From contig NZ_JPQO01000220.1 in NCBI RefSeq assembly GCF_000773685.1, positions 1 to 47,057 on the forward strand: 47,057 nucleotides of DNA. Reading direction: 5' to 3'. Made by a program: the position numbers and the translations under genes. Origin of the DNA: Acinetobacter sp. HR7 (GTDB lineage Bacteria; Pseudomonadota; Gammaproteobacteria; Pseudomonadales; Moraxellaceae). Numbering within the stretch: position 1 is the stretch's first letter; every line of letters starts with the position of its first letter. Shown piece by piece: positions 9,910 through 18,158 of this stretch. The notes under the pieces are model-generated. The model had not been told where the DNA came from, searched no databases, and saw only the letters and a program-made list of their open reading frames with translations.

Positions 9910-10425
9910 TTAAAAATCGTCGTCAAGATCAAAGCTGTCATCATTGAGGAAGCGATCTTCCGCCTTGTCGATATCGGCCATGACTTTTACAAAGAAACGC
10001 AGTTTGCGCACGGTATCGCGAGCTTCACCCCAATCTTCATCGTCATAATCAATCTTGAACTCACGTACCAGACCATCAATCCACTGTTGAACTTCCACTT
10101 TAAGTGAAGACAGATCTTCTGCCGAACGGGCTTCATCCAACTGTTCGCGGATTTCCAGGGCATCTTGCAGGAACTCAAAATCACTGATGGATTGATCCAG
10201 ATGATAATCCTGTTTTTTCAGTGACAGGAGATAAGCTGCACGGCTATCCACTGAAGAAAGCACTTTGAATGCCTGGTTGATTTCACTTGATTTGATCAGG
10301 GCCTGGTCTTTGTCTTCAGCTTTATCCGGGTGATATTGTTGTTGTAGCTTCAAAAATTCTGATTTTAAAGCAGCAGTATCAATATCCAGTGAGACGGGAA
10401 GATTGAACAACTCAAAATGATTCAT
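9910..10425 (-). CDS. hscB: Co-chaperone HscB (J-domain protein)
   Basis: HscB delivers IscU to HscA and stimulates its ATPase. The N-terminal J domain contains the invariant HPD (QQYHPDKAED, about residues 36-39) and the C-terminal helical domain binds IscU. At 171 residues it matches E. coli HscB in length. It is separated from iscA by 133 bases that carry a 13-bp perfect hairpin, unlike the short gaps elsewhere in the operon, so its expression may be set apart from iscRSUA. Confidence 0.95.
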   Translation of the reverse strand: MNHFELFNLPVSLDIDTAALKSEFLKLQQQYHPDKAEDKDQALIKSSEINQAFKVLSSVDSRAAYLLSLKKQDYHLDQSISDFEFLQDALEIREQLDEARSAEDLSSLKVEVQQWIDGLVREFKIDYDDEDWGEARDTVRKLRFFVKVMADIDKAEDRFLNDDSFDLDDDF

Positions 10426-10493
10426 GGGAGATAGGGTCCACGATTAATAGGTAAAATAACTGCGCTAAGCTAAAAAACGACGGCCTAAATGCA

Positions 10494-10524
10494 ATTAAAA
10501 CAGTGTAGGTGACACTGTTTTAAT
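10494..10524 (-). other. Perfect 13-bp hairpin between iscA and hscB
   Basis: Positions 10494-10506 pair exactly with 10512-10524 around a 5-base loop. Read on the minus strand the 3' arm ends in TTTTAAT, so it could be a partial terminator or an RNA-processing or stability element dividing iscRSUA from hscBA-fdx. The sequence shows the structure only; the role is inferred. Confidence 0.75.
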
Positions 10525-10558
10525 GCTGCAAGAGAACGGAGAAGTGAACGCTTAAACT

Positions 10559-10879
10559 TTAAACAGTAAAGGATTCACCACAACCACATTCACCTTTTTT
10601 ATTTGGATTGTTAAATTCGAAGCCTTCGTTCAGACCGTTCTTGACATAGTCCATCTCTAAACCTTCGAGATAAACCAGGCTTTTCGGGTCAACGAAAACC
10701 TTAACACCAAACTGTTCAAATACTTGGTCGTGTGCATCGACTTCATCAACGAATTCGAGTACATAAGCCAAGCCAGAACAGCCTGAAGTTTTCACACCAA
10801 CGCGAATGCCTTCACCCTTACCGCGATTTTTCAGGTAATTGCTGATATGAGTTGCAGCATTTTCAGTTAAATGGATCAT
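10559..10879 (-). CDS. iscA: A-type iron-sulfur carrier IscA
   Basis: IscA carries iron or [2Fe-2S]/[4Fe-4S] clusters to target proteins. The 106-residue product has the three conserved cysteines of A-type carriers: one in SGCSGLAY (about residue 34) and the C-terminal CGCG pair. It starts MIHLTENAA, typical of the family. It follows iscU by 40 bases in the isc operon; its 3' side borders the hairpin before hscB. Confidence 0.96.
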   Translation of the reverse strand: MIHLTENAATHISNYLKNRGKGEGIRVGVKTSGCSGLAYVLEFVDEVDAHDQVFEQFGVKVFVDPKSLVYLEGLEMDYVKNGLNEGFEFNNPNKKGECGCGESFTV

Positions 10880-10919
10880 GAAAACTCCGTTAATCTTTCT
10901 TCAGAAAATACGTCAGCGA

Positions 10920-11306
10920 TTAAGCTTTAGCTTTTTTGCTACGGTAGTCTTCTACAGCAGCCTTAATTGCATCTTCAGCAAGTACAGAGCAGTGTACTTT
11001 TACTGGTGGAAGTGCCAGCTCGTTTGCAATGTCAATATTTTTGATCGCTTGCGCTTCGTCCAGAGTTTTACCCTTTAACCATTCAGTGACTAGGGAGCTA
11101 GACGCAATTGCAGAACCACAGCCATAAGTTTTGAAGCGTGCTTCTTCGATTACACCTTCATCATTCACTTGAATTTGCAGACGCATCACGTCGCCACATG
11201 CAGGTGCACCCACCATGCCTGTACCTACGTTTTCTGCATTTTTGTCTAAAACACCAACGTTACGTGGGTTTTCATAATGGTCAATTACTTTGTCGCTATA
11301 AGCCAT
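10920..11306 (-). CDS. iscU: Iron-sulfur scaffold IscU
   Basis: IscU is the scaffold on which IscS-derived sulfur and iron build a cluster before transfer. The 128-residue product has the ligand cysteines (PACGD, about 37; YGCGSAIASSS, about 63; VKVHCSVLAEDA, about 106) and the HscA-recognition motif LPPVK. A clear GGAGA ribosome site lies just upstream of the ATG. It is separated from iscS by 103 bases holding a hairpin. Confidence 0.97.
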   Translation of the reverse strand: MAYSDKVIDHYENPRNVGVLDKNAENVGTGMVGAPACGDVMRLQIQVNDEGVIEEARFKTYGCGSAIASSSLVTEWLKGKTLDEAQAIKNIDIANELALPPVKVHCSVLAEDAIKAAVEDYRSKKAKA

Positions 11307-11373
11307 GTTGCTTCTCCAAACCTCGGGGTCAGCCTAATATTAAATATGGGGATTAAAAATCTTTTATCAATGA

Positions 11374-11397
11374 GATAACAACATAAATGCTGTTATC
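11374..11397 (-). other. Hairpin in the iscS-iscU spacer
   Basis: Positions 11374-11383 pair with 11388-11397 (10 bp, one G-U) around a 4-base loop. There is no T tract on the minus strand, so it looks more like a stability or processing element in the polycistronic isc mRNA than a terminator. The function is inferred only from position. Confidence 0.6.
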
Positions 11398-11409
11398 CCA
11401 GTGCCAAAA

Positions 11410-12627
11410 TTAATGCTCAGCCCATTCAACTGTAGAAAGGTCGATACCTTCCTTGTACATATCCCAAAGCGGAGAAAGTTCACGTAACTTCTCAACAGCA
11501 GCTTTAGTGATCTCTAGTACATGATCAATGTCTTCTTCAGTGGTGTATTTACCAAAGCTGAAGCGGATTGAGCTGTGTGCAAGTTCGTCTGACAGGCCTA
11601 GTGCACGTAATACGTAAGATGGTTCAAGAGTCGCAGAGGTACAAGCTGAGCCTGAAGATACTGCGCAATCTTTAAGTGCCATCATTAGCGATTCACCTTC
11701 AACAAAGTTGAAGCTAACGTTCAGGTAGTTGGCTACGTTTTGAGTCGGGTGACCATTCAGGAATACCTGCTCAAGTGAGCTTAAGCCATTCCAAAGTTTG
11801 TCACGCAGTACGCGAAGACGTTTTTGTTCAGCTTCCAGGTTTTTACCCGCAAGTTCAAACGCTTCACCCATACCCACGATCTGGTGAGTCGCCAATGTAC
11901 CAGAACGCATACCACGTTCGTGACCGCCACCATGCATTTGTGCTTTTAGACGTACACGTGGTGAACGACGTACGAACAGGGCGCCAATACCTTTAGGACC
12001 ATAAATTTTATGAGCAGAGAAACTCATCAGGTCGACTTTCATGGTAGAAAGGTCGATTTCAATTTTACCGGCAGCCTGTGCAGCATCCACGTGGAAGAAA
12101 ATCTTTTTCGCACGAGTGATCTCACCGATTGCAGCCACATCAGTCACGGTACCAATTTCATTGTTCACCATCATCAGGGAAACAAGAATCGTATCTGGGC
12201 GGATTGCAGCTTCAACCATCTCTGGAGTAATCAGACCAGTTTTTGGTTGTGGTTCCAGATAAGTGATTTCAAAGCCTTCAGACTCTAATTCACGGCAAGT
12301 ATCCAAAATTGCTTTGTGTTCAATTTTAGAAGTGATGATGTGCTTGCCTTTAGATGCATAGAACTGAGCTACACCTTTTAGGGCAAGGTTGTCAGATTCA
12401 GTCGCACCAGAAGTCCATACGATTTCACGTGGGTCAGCTTTTACTAAGTTAGCGACTTGCTCACGTGCGTATTCAACTTTTTCTTCCGCTTGCCAGCCGT
12501 AAGCATGTGAACGTGATGCTGCGTTACCGAAGGTGCCTTCGTACGTTAAGCATTCCATCATGCGTTCTGCAACTTGAGGGTCTACAGGAGTGGTTGCTGC
12601 ATAGTCAAGATAAATCGGACGTTTCAT
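11410..12627 (-). CDS. iscS: Cysteine desulfurase IscS
   Basis: IscS is the PLP enzyme that takes sulfur from cysteine for Fe-S clusters and tRNA thiolation. With the ATG at 12627 the product is 405 residues and starts [17 protein letters not shown], matching E. coli IscS (404). The PLP lysine is in [12 protein letters not shown] and the sulfur-accepting cysteine in [10 protein letters not shown]. The start lies one base after the iscR stop codon (TGA-C-ATG on the minus strand), which suggests translational coupling. A longer in-frame extension to 12708 exists but would overlap iscR and is not needed. Confidence 0.97.
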   Translation of the reverse strand: MKRPIYLDYAATTPVDPQVAERMMECLTYEGTFGNAASRSHAYGWQAEEKVEYAREQVANLVKADPREIVWTSGATESDNLALKGVAQFYASKGKHIITSKIEHKAILDTCRELESEGFEITYLEPQPKTGLITPEMVEAAIRPDTILVSLMMVNNEIGTVTDVAAIGEITRAKKIFFHVDAAQAAGKIEIDLSTMKVDLMSFSAHKIYGPKGIGALFVRRSPRVRLKAQMHGGGHERGMRSGTLATHQIVGMGEAFELAGKNLEAEQKRLRVLRDKLWNGLSSLEQVFLNGHPTQNVANYLNVSFNFVEGESLMMALKDCAVSSGSACTSATLEPSYVLRALGLSDELAHSSIRFSFGKYTTEEDIDHVLEITKAAVEKLRELSPLWDMYKEGIDLSTVEWAEH

Positions 12628-12628
12628 G

Positions 12629-13102
12629 TCAAATACCTGTAACCGATAAAAGGGCTGAATCAAAAGATGCTGAATTTTGGCGCAGTGACACGGTTTGTAC
12701 GTTGTCACGGGCTACCAGGTCAGCAAGCGTGATTTTTGCAAGATAATCGGCAATGTGGTGGGAGAGTTCCTGCCATAAATCGTGAGTCAAGCACATCGCG
12801 CCATTTTGGCAATTGCCTTTATGGTCGCAGCGAGTGGCATCAACTGTTTCGTTTACAGCTTCAATGATTTCTAACACAGTGATGTCTTGAGCATTGCGGG
12901 CTAAATGGTAACCACCATTGGCACCACGGACACTCGAAACTAAGCCATGACGTTTTAGTTTGGCAAATAACTGCTCAAGATAAGCAACGGAAATCGTTTG
13001 GCGTGCTGCAATTTCAGCAAGCGTGATCGTTTGTTCAGTTGGCTGCAAAGCTAGATCAAGAAGAGCAGTCACTGCGTAGCGACCGCGAGTGGTTAAGCGC
13101 AT
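12629..13102 (-). CDS. iscR: Fe-S sensing transcriptional regulator IscR
   Basis: IscR (Rrf2 family) binds a [2Fe-2S] cluster and represses the isc operon when clusters are plentiful. Counting from the ATG at 13102 ([19 protein letters not shown]) the cluster ligands fall at Cys92, Cys98, Cys104 and His107, exactly as in E. coli IscR. The winged-helix DNA-binding region covers about residues 1-60. A GTG four codons upstream is possible but the ATG fits the family. The promoter just upstream carries a perfect type 1 IscR site, so autorepression is expected. Confidence 0.96.
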   Translation of the reverse strand: MRLTTRGRYAVTALLDLALQPTEQTITLAEIAARQTISVAYLEQLFAKLKRHGLVSSVRGANGGYHLARNAQDITVLEIIEAVNETVDATRCDHKGNCQNGAMCLTHDLWQELSHHIADYLAKITLADLVARDNVQTVSLRQNSASFDSALLSVTGI

Positions 13103-13135
13103 GATTCGATACACATGGTTAGACTAGATGAGTCG

Positions 13136-13165
13136 ATTTTAAGAATCCTGACTAAAATAGTCAAG
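13136..13165 (-). promoter_or_regulatory. isc operon promoter overlapped by an IscR type 1 site
   Basis: On the minus strand a -35 TTGACT (13159-13164) and -10 TAAAAT (13136-13141) are spaced by 17 bases. The 19 bases at 13147-13165 read CTTGACTATTTTAGTCAGG and match the core of the published IscR type 1 consensus (SYYGACTRWWWYAGTCRRS) at every position. The site covers the -35 and most of the spacer, as expected for repression by cluster-bound IscR. Confidence 0.9.
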
Positions 13166-13213
13166 TTTTTTTATTATGCAAATTTGAAGGCTAATGATGC
13201 AGAAAATAAGGAT

Positions 13214-13861
13214 TTAATGACTGAACCAATTATACACTAATAACGTAACTAAAAGTATAGTGATTAGACCAAAGATGGTATTGATTATTTTCTGGCGACG
13301 CTGCATGCGACGGATCCGGTTTTTGTACTGTTTGACTTCGACTTGCAGACTGTTAATGCGGGAGCGTTGCTGATCGATTTTATCCAGCAGCGGGGCAATA
13401 CGACTTCGTGAAGCGACTACATCCTTTTCATCAGCCGGTTCATACAGCCATTGTTTCCAGTCTGCCAGAAGTTTTGGTAGGGCAAATAAGGTCAGCAGGT
13501 CACGGAATTCATCTTTAAGCACCTTGTCGCCATCAATACGCATGGCTTTGATGCTGCGACGGTTACCGAATACAAAGATTTTAATTAGGTCAGCCAGGGT
13601 GGTACGCACATCCAGATCAATGATCTTGTTCGGTGGCATGTAATCGAACAGCAGACCTTTGTCGGTAAAGCGCACATAAAAATCGAAATAAGGAATATAG
13701 CTATTGATTTTTATCGCAATATTTTCGTCAATGAATTTTTTAGCTTGTAAGGCAACGACGCGATCATGTTTTAGAATGAAAGTGAAGAAGGTTTCCAAAA
13801 CAATTAAAGTCATTGTCAGCAAAAAATGCGGCTGCTTTTGACTTTGTTCCGATTCGCTCAT
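13214..13861 (-). CDS. UbiJ-like SCP2-type protein with C-terminal membrane anchor
   Basis: The 215-residue product resembles the UbiJ/SCP2 lipid-binding family in its first 140 residues (LETFFTFILKHD, then DLDVRTTLADLIKIF, then a DGD segment and a short acidic helix). This is followed by a positively charged coiled coil (about 155-190) and one hydrophobic segment at the end (about 193-211). UbiJ helps organise ubiquinone-synthesis enzymes. Here the gene is alone, between isc and the phasin gene, not in a ubiE-ubiJ-ubiB cluster, so a different or paralogous role is possible. No strong terminator or promoter was resolved. The family assignment is by eye and moderate. Confidence 0.7.
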   Translation of the reverse strand: MSESEQSQKQPHFLLTMTLIVLETFFTFILKHDRVVALQAKKFIDENIAIKINSYIPYFDFYVRFTDKGLLFDYMPPNKIIDLDVRTTLADLIKIFVFGNRRSIKAMRIDGDKVLKDEFRDLLTLFALPKLLADWKQWLYEPADEKDVVASRSRIAPLLDKIDQQRSRINSLQVEVKQYKNRIRRMQRRQKIINTIFGLITILLVTLLVYNWFSH

Positions 13862-14063
13862 AGATCCTGACCAGTCCTTTCCTAAAAAATGAAATATAAA
13901 GCTTCCTGCCTGGGTAATATTTCAGGGATTAAACTTAATTTGTTAAATAAGTTGCTTTGTAGAACAGTTTAGCAAAACTGGCAAGTGCTAAGTTTGCTAA
14001 AATGCTATCATTTTGTAGATTTATATATAGAATCTGCATGGAAAATAATCAGGAGACGGCAAA

Positions 14064-14543
14064 ATGGACAAACCTGAAGTCGAACAAGAAGCAGTAGCGG
14101 AAGCTGAAAAAAAAACATCGAAAGGCAGGTCTAAATCAGGCGCTGAGCGTAAATCGGTTCTGGATTTTCGGAAATACACCAAGCAGATCTGGTTGGCAGG
14201 GCTGGGCGCATTTTCCCGTGCTGAGGAAGAAGGCAACAAATTATTCGACTCGCTAGTCAAGGTTGGTGAGGAGCTAGAATCCAAAACCACAGACATTGCG
14301 GATCAAACTGTAGAGAAGGTCTCAGAAAAGGCCAAAGAATCGGTCACAGATACCAAAGATAAGGTGGAAAAGCTGATTGATCACTCTGTTCATCATTCCT
14401 TGAATCGTATAGGATTGGCGACTGCGAAGGATGTGCAACAACTGGAAAAGCTGCTCCTTCAGCTGCATGAAAAAGTGGATCAGCTATTGGCTGATCAAGA
14501 GCAGTTAAAAGAAGAAATGTCGAAAAAAACACAAAGAAAGTGA
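14064..14543 (+). CDS. Phasin, PhaI/PhaF-type granule-associated protein
   Basis: Phasins coat polyhydroxyalkanoate granules. The 159-residue protein carries the family's hallmark (KQIWLAGLGAFSRAEEEGN, about residues 40-58) followed by a long heptad-rich helix and a charged C terminus. The N terminus is lysine/glutamate-rich. AGGAG lies about 10 bases before the ATG. It shows no AAKP-repeat histone-like tail as in PhaF, so PhaI-like is the better fit. No PHA synthase is in the window, so the protein may also serve a general stress or structural role. Confidence 0.88.
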   Translation: MDKPEVEQEAVAEAEKKTSKGRSKSGAERKSVLDFRKYTKQIWLAGLGAFSRAEEEGNKLFDSLVKVGEELESKTTDIADQTVEKVSEKAKESVTDTKDKVEKLIDHSVHHSLNRIGLATAKDVQQLEKLLLQLHEKVDQLLADQEQLKEEMSKKTQRK

Positions 14544-14700
14544 CTTTATTCATTATTCAAGGTTTTTTTCGCCTATTTTTTAAAAAAAAACAGGTCGAAG
14601 AGTATTGCGTTTAGGGCTAAAGCATTGTTATAAAGTCGTTAAGGCAACTTACACAAATTCTTGGACCTTAAATAAACGATATTAAGAGGACGTAATTTTC

Positions 14701-14973
14701 ATGAATAAATCAGAATTAATTGATGCAATTGCAGAAAAAGGGGGATTATCTAAGGCTGACGCTGGTAAAGCTTTAGATGCTACAATTGCTTCTGTTACTG
14801 AGGCACTTAAAGCGGGTGATACAGTTACTTTGGTTGGTTTCGGTACTTTCGGTGTGAAAGAACGTGCTGCACGTACTGGCCGTAACCCACAAACTGGTGC
14901 GACACTTGAAATCAAAGCAAGCAAAGTACCAAGTTTCAAAGCTGGTAAAGGCTTAAAAGACGCTGTTGCTTAA
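14701..14973 (+). CDS. hupB: DNA-binding protein HU
   Basis: HU is the small histone-like nucleoid protein. The product has 90 residues, starts [20 protein letters not shown], and contains the DNA-contacting arm segment with [10 protein letters not shown], both diagnostic. AGAGGA is placed about 10 bases before the ATG. It is a single-gene unit followed by a strong terminator. The HU and not IHF assignment rests on the [21 protein letters not shown] segment. Confidence 0.97.
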   Translation: MNKSELIDAIAEKGGLSKADAGKALDATIASVTEALKAGDTVTLVGFGTFGVKERAARTGRNPQTGATLEIKASKVPSFKAGKGLKDAVA

Positions 14974-14988
14974 TCGAATGCAGCGACC

Positions 14989-15016
14989 AAACGCGCCTTA
15001 TTAGGCGCGTTTTTTA
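14989..15016 (+). terminator. Terminator after hupB
   Basis: An AACGCGCC / GGCGCGTT stem with a 6-base loop region is followed by six T residues, 16 bases after the HU stop codon. Confidence 0.92.
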
Positions 15017-15103
15017 TTGCTTGTCGAAATATTCAGGATTAACACATTCATTCAACGGGTTTTTTCGGTTAAAATCCCACGCAAATAAAATATTGGAATA
15101 CTT

Positions 15104-16969
15104 ATGGAATCTTTTCGTAAAGTTATTAAGGGTTGGTTGGGCAAGGTTTTGCTCGTTCTGTTTTTAACCCCTTTAGCACTTGTAGGTATTGAAGGATATT
15201 TTAGTAGCGGGAACAAGGATACGGCCAAGACGGTTAATGGTACGGATATATCGAAAAAAGAACTTGAATCTCTGACAAAAACATTCAAACAACAATATCT
15301 GGCCTATGCCAATGGCGATGAAACCTTATTAAACCAGACATTCATTGAACAAAAAGCGCTGGATACGCTGGTTGCGCGTACCTTACTGTTACAGCAAGCC
15401 GAAAAGCTGGGTATTAGCCTGAGTGATCAGCAGATTGAACAGATGATTGCCCAGCAGCCAAGCTTTCAGGAAAATGGTCAGTTCTCCAATGCGCTGTACG
15501 AGAATTATCTGAAATCTGTCGGTATGAACAGCCGTCAGCTGATTGCCAGCCTGCGTAATGATCATGCGCTGAAAATGCTGTCTTCGACTTTTATGGATTA
15601 TCCATTGGTCAGCAAGCTGGACATTGAACAGATTGCCAATCTTCAGACTGAACAGCGTCACGTACATATTGCCAGCGTTAATCTGGACAACTACAAGAAA
15701 AATGTCAAAGTCAGCGATGCTGAAGTTGCAGCGTATTATGAAAAACACAAAACCGTATTCAAACAGCCAACCAGCGTGGATGTGGACTATGTGGTATTAA
15801 GCCCTGCCAATCTCCAAACTGGTACAGTTGCAGCAACTGAAGCTGAACTGCAAGAAGCGTATAAGAAATTTGTAGATTCACAAAAATCTGCGGTGAAACC
15901 AGATGTAAAACACATCCTGATTACGGCTGATAGTCGCTCTGAAGCAGAAGCACAAAAACTGGCTGCAGACGTCGCTGCGAAAATCAAAGCAGGTACCAGC
16001 TTCGCTCAGGCAGCAGCGCAATATTCTGAAGATCCGGAATCTAAGGCGAAAGGCGGTGCGATTGCTGTTTATGAAACTGGCGTATTTGGTGATGCCTTCG
16101 ATAAAGCAGTTGCTTCACTGAAACCGGGTGTAGTTTCTGCACCAGTAAAAACCGATTATGGTTATCACATCATTGCAGTTGAAACCCCAAATGTGGATGT
16201 TTCATCATTTGAATCACAAAAAGCACGTCTGACTGAAGAAGTGCTGGCAACGAAAAAAGCAAATGCTTTCTCGGATACCGTAAACGGCCTGAATGATATG
16301 GTGGTGAGTGCAGACTCACTGGATGTGGTAGCCCAAGAAGTAAAAGGTGTACAGGTGAAGTCAGCCAAAGGTGTGACTTTATCGACTCGCGATCCATTGT
16401 TGAGCGATGCGAATGTGAAAGTCAAACTGTTTAATGATGACGTGAAAAATGGTGATCGTAACGTTTCTTCAAGCATTCAACTTGCCAATGGCGATGTGGT
16501 TTGGGTAAAAGTGCGTAACTACTATGCAGCGGGTGAGCAGCCACTTGCTGTAGCAAAACCACGCGTCAAAGCTAAACTGATTGAAGAAAAAGCACTGGCA
16601 GTAGCTAAAGCTCAAATTCAGAAAACTTTAGAAGAGTTCAAATCTAAACCTGCAGCATCTGTAGCAAAAGGTAATCTATCATTTGAAGATGCGGGTATTT
16701 ATACCCGTGCCGAAGGTTTGCTGAAACGTGATGTACAGCGTGCGGCATTTAGCCTGAAAGCACCTAAAGCTGGCTTCTGGTCAGTAACTACAGCGAGCTT
16801 GCCAAATGAACTGGTAGTCGTTGCAGTATCTGAAGTGAAGAAAAATCCGATTACGGTGTTGAGCGAAGAACAACGTCAAGAGCTGGTGAAACTGTATTCG
16901 CAGCTACGTGGTCAGCAAGAGTTTGATGACTACACTCGTTATCTGAAAGCACATGCAAAAATCAAATAA
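15104..16969 (+). CDS. ppiD: Periplasmic chaperone / peptidyl-prolyl isomerase PpiD-like
   Basis: PpiD is an inner-membrane anchored chaperone near the Sec translocon that helps outer-membrane proteins fold. The 621-residue protein has a short cytoplasmic N terminus (MESFRKVIKGWLGK), one membrane segment at about 13-31, a SurA-like N domain, and a parvulin domain at about 265-360 (VKHILITADS to YGYHIIAVE) with the GG and FGDAF motifs. E. coli PpiD is about the same length and also follows hupB, the same neighbourhood as here. A strong terminator follows. Confidence 0.95.
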   Translation: MESFRKVIKGWLGKVLLVLFLTPLALVGIEGYFSSGNKDTAKTVNGTDISKKELESLTKTFKQQYLAYANGDETLLNQTFIEQKALDTLVARTLLLQQAEKLGISLSDQQIEQMIAQQPSFQENGQFSNALYENYLKSVGMNSRQLIASLRNDHALKMLSSTFMDYPLVSKLDIEQIANLQTEQRHVHIASVNLDNYKKNVKVSDAEVAAYYEKHKTVFKQPTSVDVDYVVLSPANLQTGTVAATEAELQEAYKKFVDSQKSAVKPDVKHILITADSRSEAEAQKLAADVAAKIKAGTSFAQAAAQYSEDPESKAKGGAIAVYETGVFGDAFDKAVASLKPGVVSAPVKTDYGYHIIAVETPNVDVSSFESQKARLTEEVLATKKANAFSDTVNGLNDMVVSADSLDVVAQEVKGVQVKSAKGVTLSTRDPLLSDANVKVKLFNDDVKNGDRNVSSSIQLANGDVVWVKVRNYYAAGEQPLAVAKPRVKAKLIEEKALAVAKAQIQKTLEEFKSKPAASVAKGNLSFEDAGIYTRAEGLLKRDVQRAAFSLKAPKAGFWSVTTASLPNELVVVAVSEVKKNPITVLSEEQRQELVKLYSQLRGQQEFDDYTRYLKAHAKIK

Positions 16970-16981
16970 ATGATTTTAGTC

Positions 16982-17012
16982 AAAAAACCAGCCTGAGGGC
17001 TGGTTTTTTTAT
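16982..17012 (+). terminator. Terminator after ppiD
   Basis: A CCAGCC / GGCTGG stem with a short loop is flanked by A and T tracts, about 13 bases after the stop codon. Confidence 0.92.
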
Positions 17013-17133
17013 TGCTAGAATTCGCTCAAAATTAAAGAAAACAATCTATTGGGTAAATAAGAATCAGATTAAAACCAGTTTAAAATGAGATGTGAAAAAT
17101 AATAAAACCCAAGAATATCAAGGAAAAGACAGT

Positions 17134-18109
17134 ATGCGTCATATATGGATGGATCGCCTGACGCGGCGATTTTACAAAAATATTATGCCTAGTTTATTAA
17201 TATTATTGGTCTCACTATCATCACATGCTGCTGAGTTGAATTTCCGTCATATTCTGCAACAGGAACGTAGCTGGGATGGACTCAGCAGTAAAAAACTCAA
17301 AGTCAATGAAATTGAATGGTGCTACAGTGAAGGTGGTGATCCAACCAAGCTGACTTTGTTGCTGCTGCATGGCCTTTCCGGTACCCGGGACAACTGGAAC
17401 CGGGTCGCGCGTTATCTGGCGGCATATTATCATGTGATTATCCCGGATCTACCTGCGCATGGGGAAACCCTTGTTCCTGGTGATTTTGACTTGTCCATTC
17501 CGAATCTGGCAGAAAAATTACGCCGCTTTATTGATGCTGCACAACCGAATCCGAATCTGCATATTGCCGGGCATTCCATGGGCGGAGCAATTGCTTTGCT
17601 TTACAGTGCGCAATATCACTCTGGAAGTGAAATCTTTGCTATTGGTGGATAGTGCAGGTGTATATCAGTCTGCTAATACACCTTATCTAAAAGACACCAC
17701 GCAGTTGAAGGATCTGGTAGTGAGAAAAACAGGTGATTTTGACAAGCTGATGAATCTGGTGATGCAGTCGCCGCCATTCATTCCGGTTGAATTACGTGTT
17801 GCACAGGAAAAGCTGATGATTCAGCAATCAGCCAATACCTATAAAATGGTTGAGCAATTGGTAACTATGTCCAAACTGTATACGCCGGACTCTTTTGCAT
17901 TGATCGCGCGTGGACTGGAGCAACCGGTATTTATTGTCTGGGGTAAGCAGGACAAGATTATTAATGTGGAAGCTGCTTATGAGTTAAAAAATCTGCTGAA
18001 AAATGCTGAGCCACCGCTGATTTTAGAAGGGATTGGACATATGCCGATTCTGGAAGCCGAGCAGTTAATGGTGCAACCTTATCTTAAATTTTTGCAGAAA
18101 ATTAAATGA
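17134..18109 (+). pseudogene. Exported alpha/beta hydrolase (lipase-like), frameshifted
   Basis: Two overlapping frames together encode one alpha/beta hydrolase. The first, from ATG 17134 (AAGGA at 17120-17124), has a signal peptide ending SHA before AELNF, the oxyanion segment LLLHGLSGTRDNW and nucleophile Ser148 in GHSMGG, then hits TAG at 17650-17652. The second continues from about 17620 (LEVKSLLLVDSAGVYQS) and carries the acid (WGKQDKI) and histidine (GIGHMPIL), ending at 18109. Removing one base in CACTCTGG (about 17617-17622) would restore a single protein of about 325 residues with an intact triad. As written, the enzyme is broken; a sequencing error is an equally simple explanation. 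The substrate is unknown. Confidence 0.88.
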
Positions 18110-18116
18110 GAGAGCA

Positions 18117-18149
18117 AGAAAAAAGTGGGAGATTTTCCCGCTTTTTTGT
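18117..18149. terminator. Terminator between hydrolase and DUF2797 gene
   Basis: An AAAAAAGTGGGA / TCCCGCTTTTTT stem allows one G-T pair. A and T tracts on both sides make it suitable for both convergent genes. Confidence 0.85.
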
Positions 18150-18158
18150 CAGCCTATT

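Noticed and set aside
14570..14600. AT-rich inverted repeat after the phasin gene as a terminator
   Set aside because: It is mostly poly-T/poly-A with only a 3-bp GC end (CCT/AGG), too weak to call.
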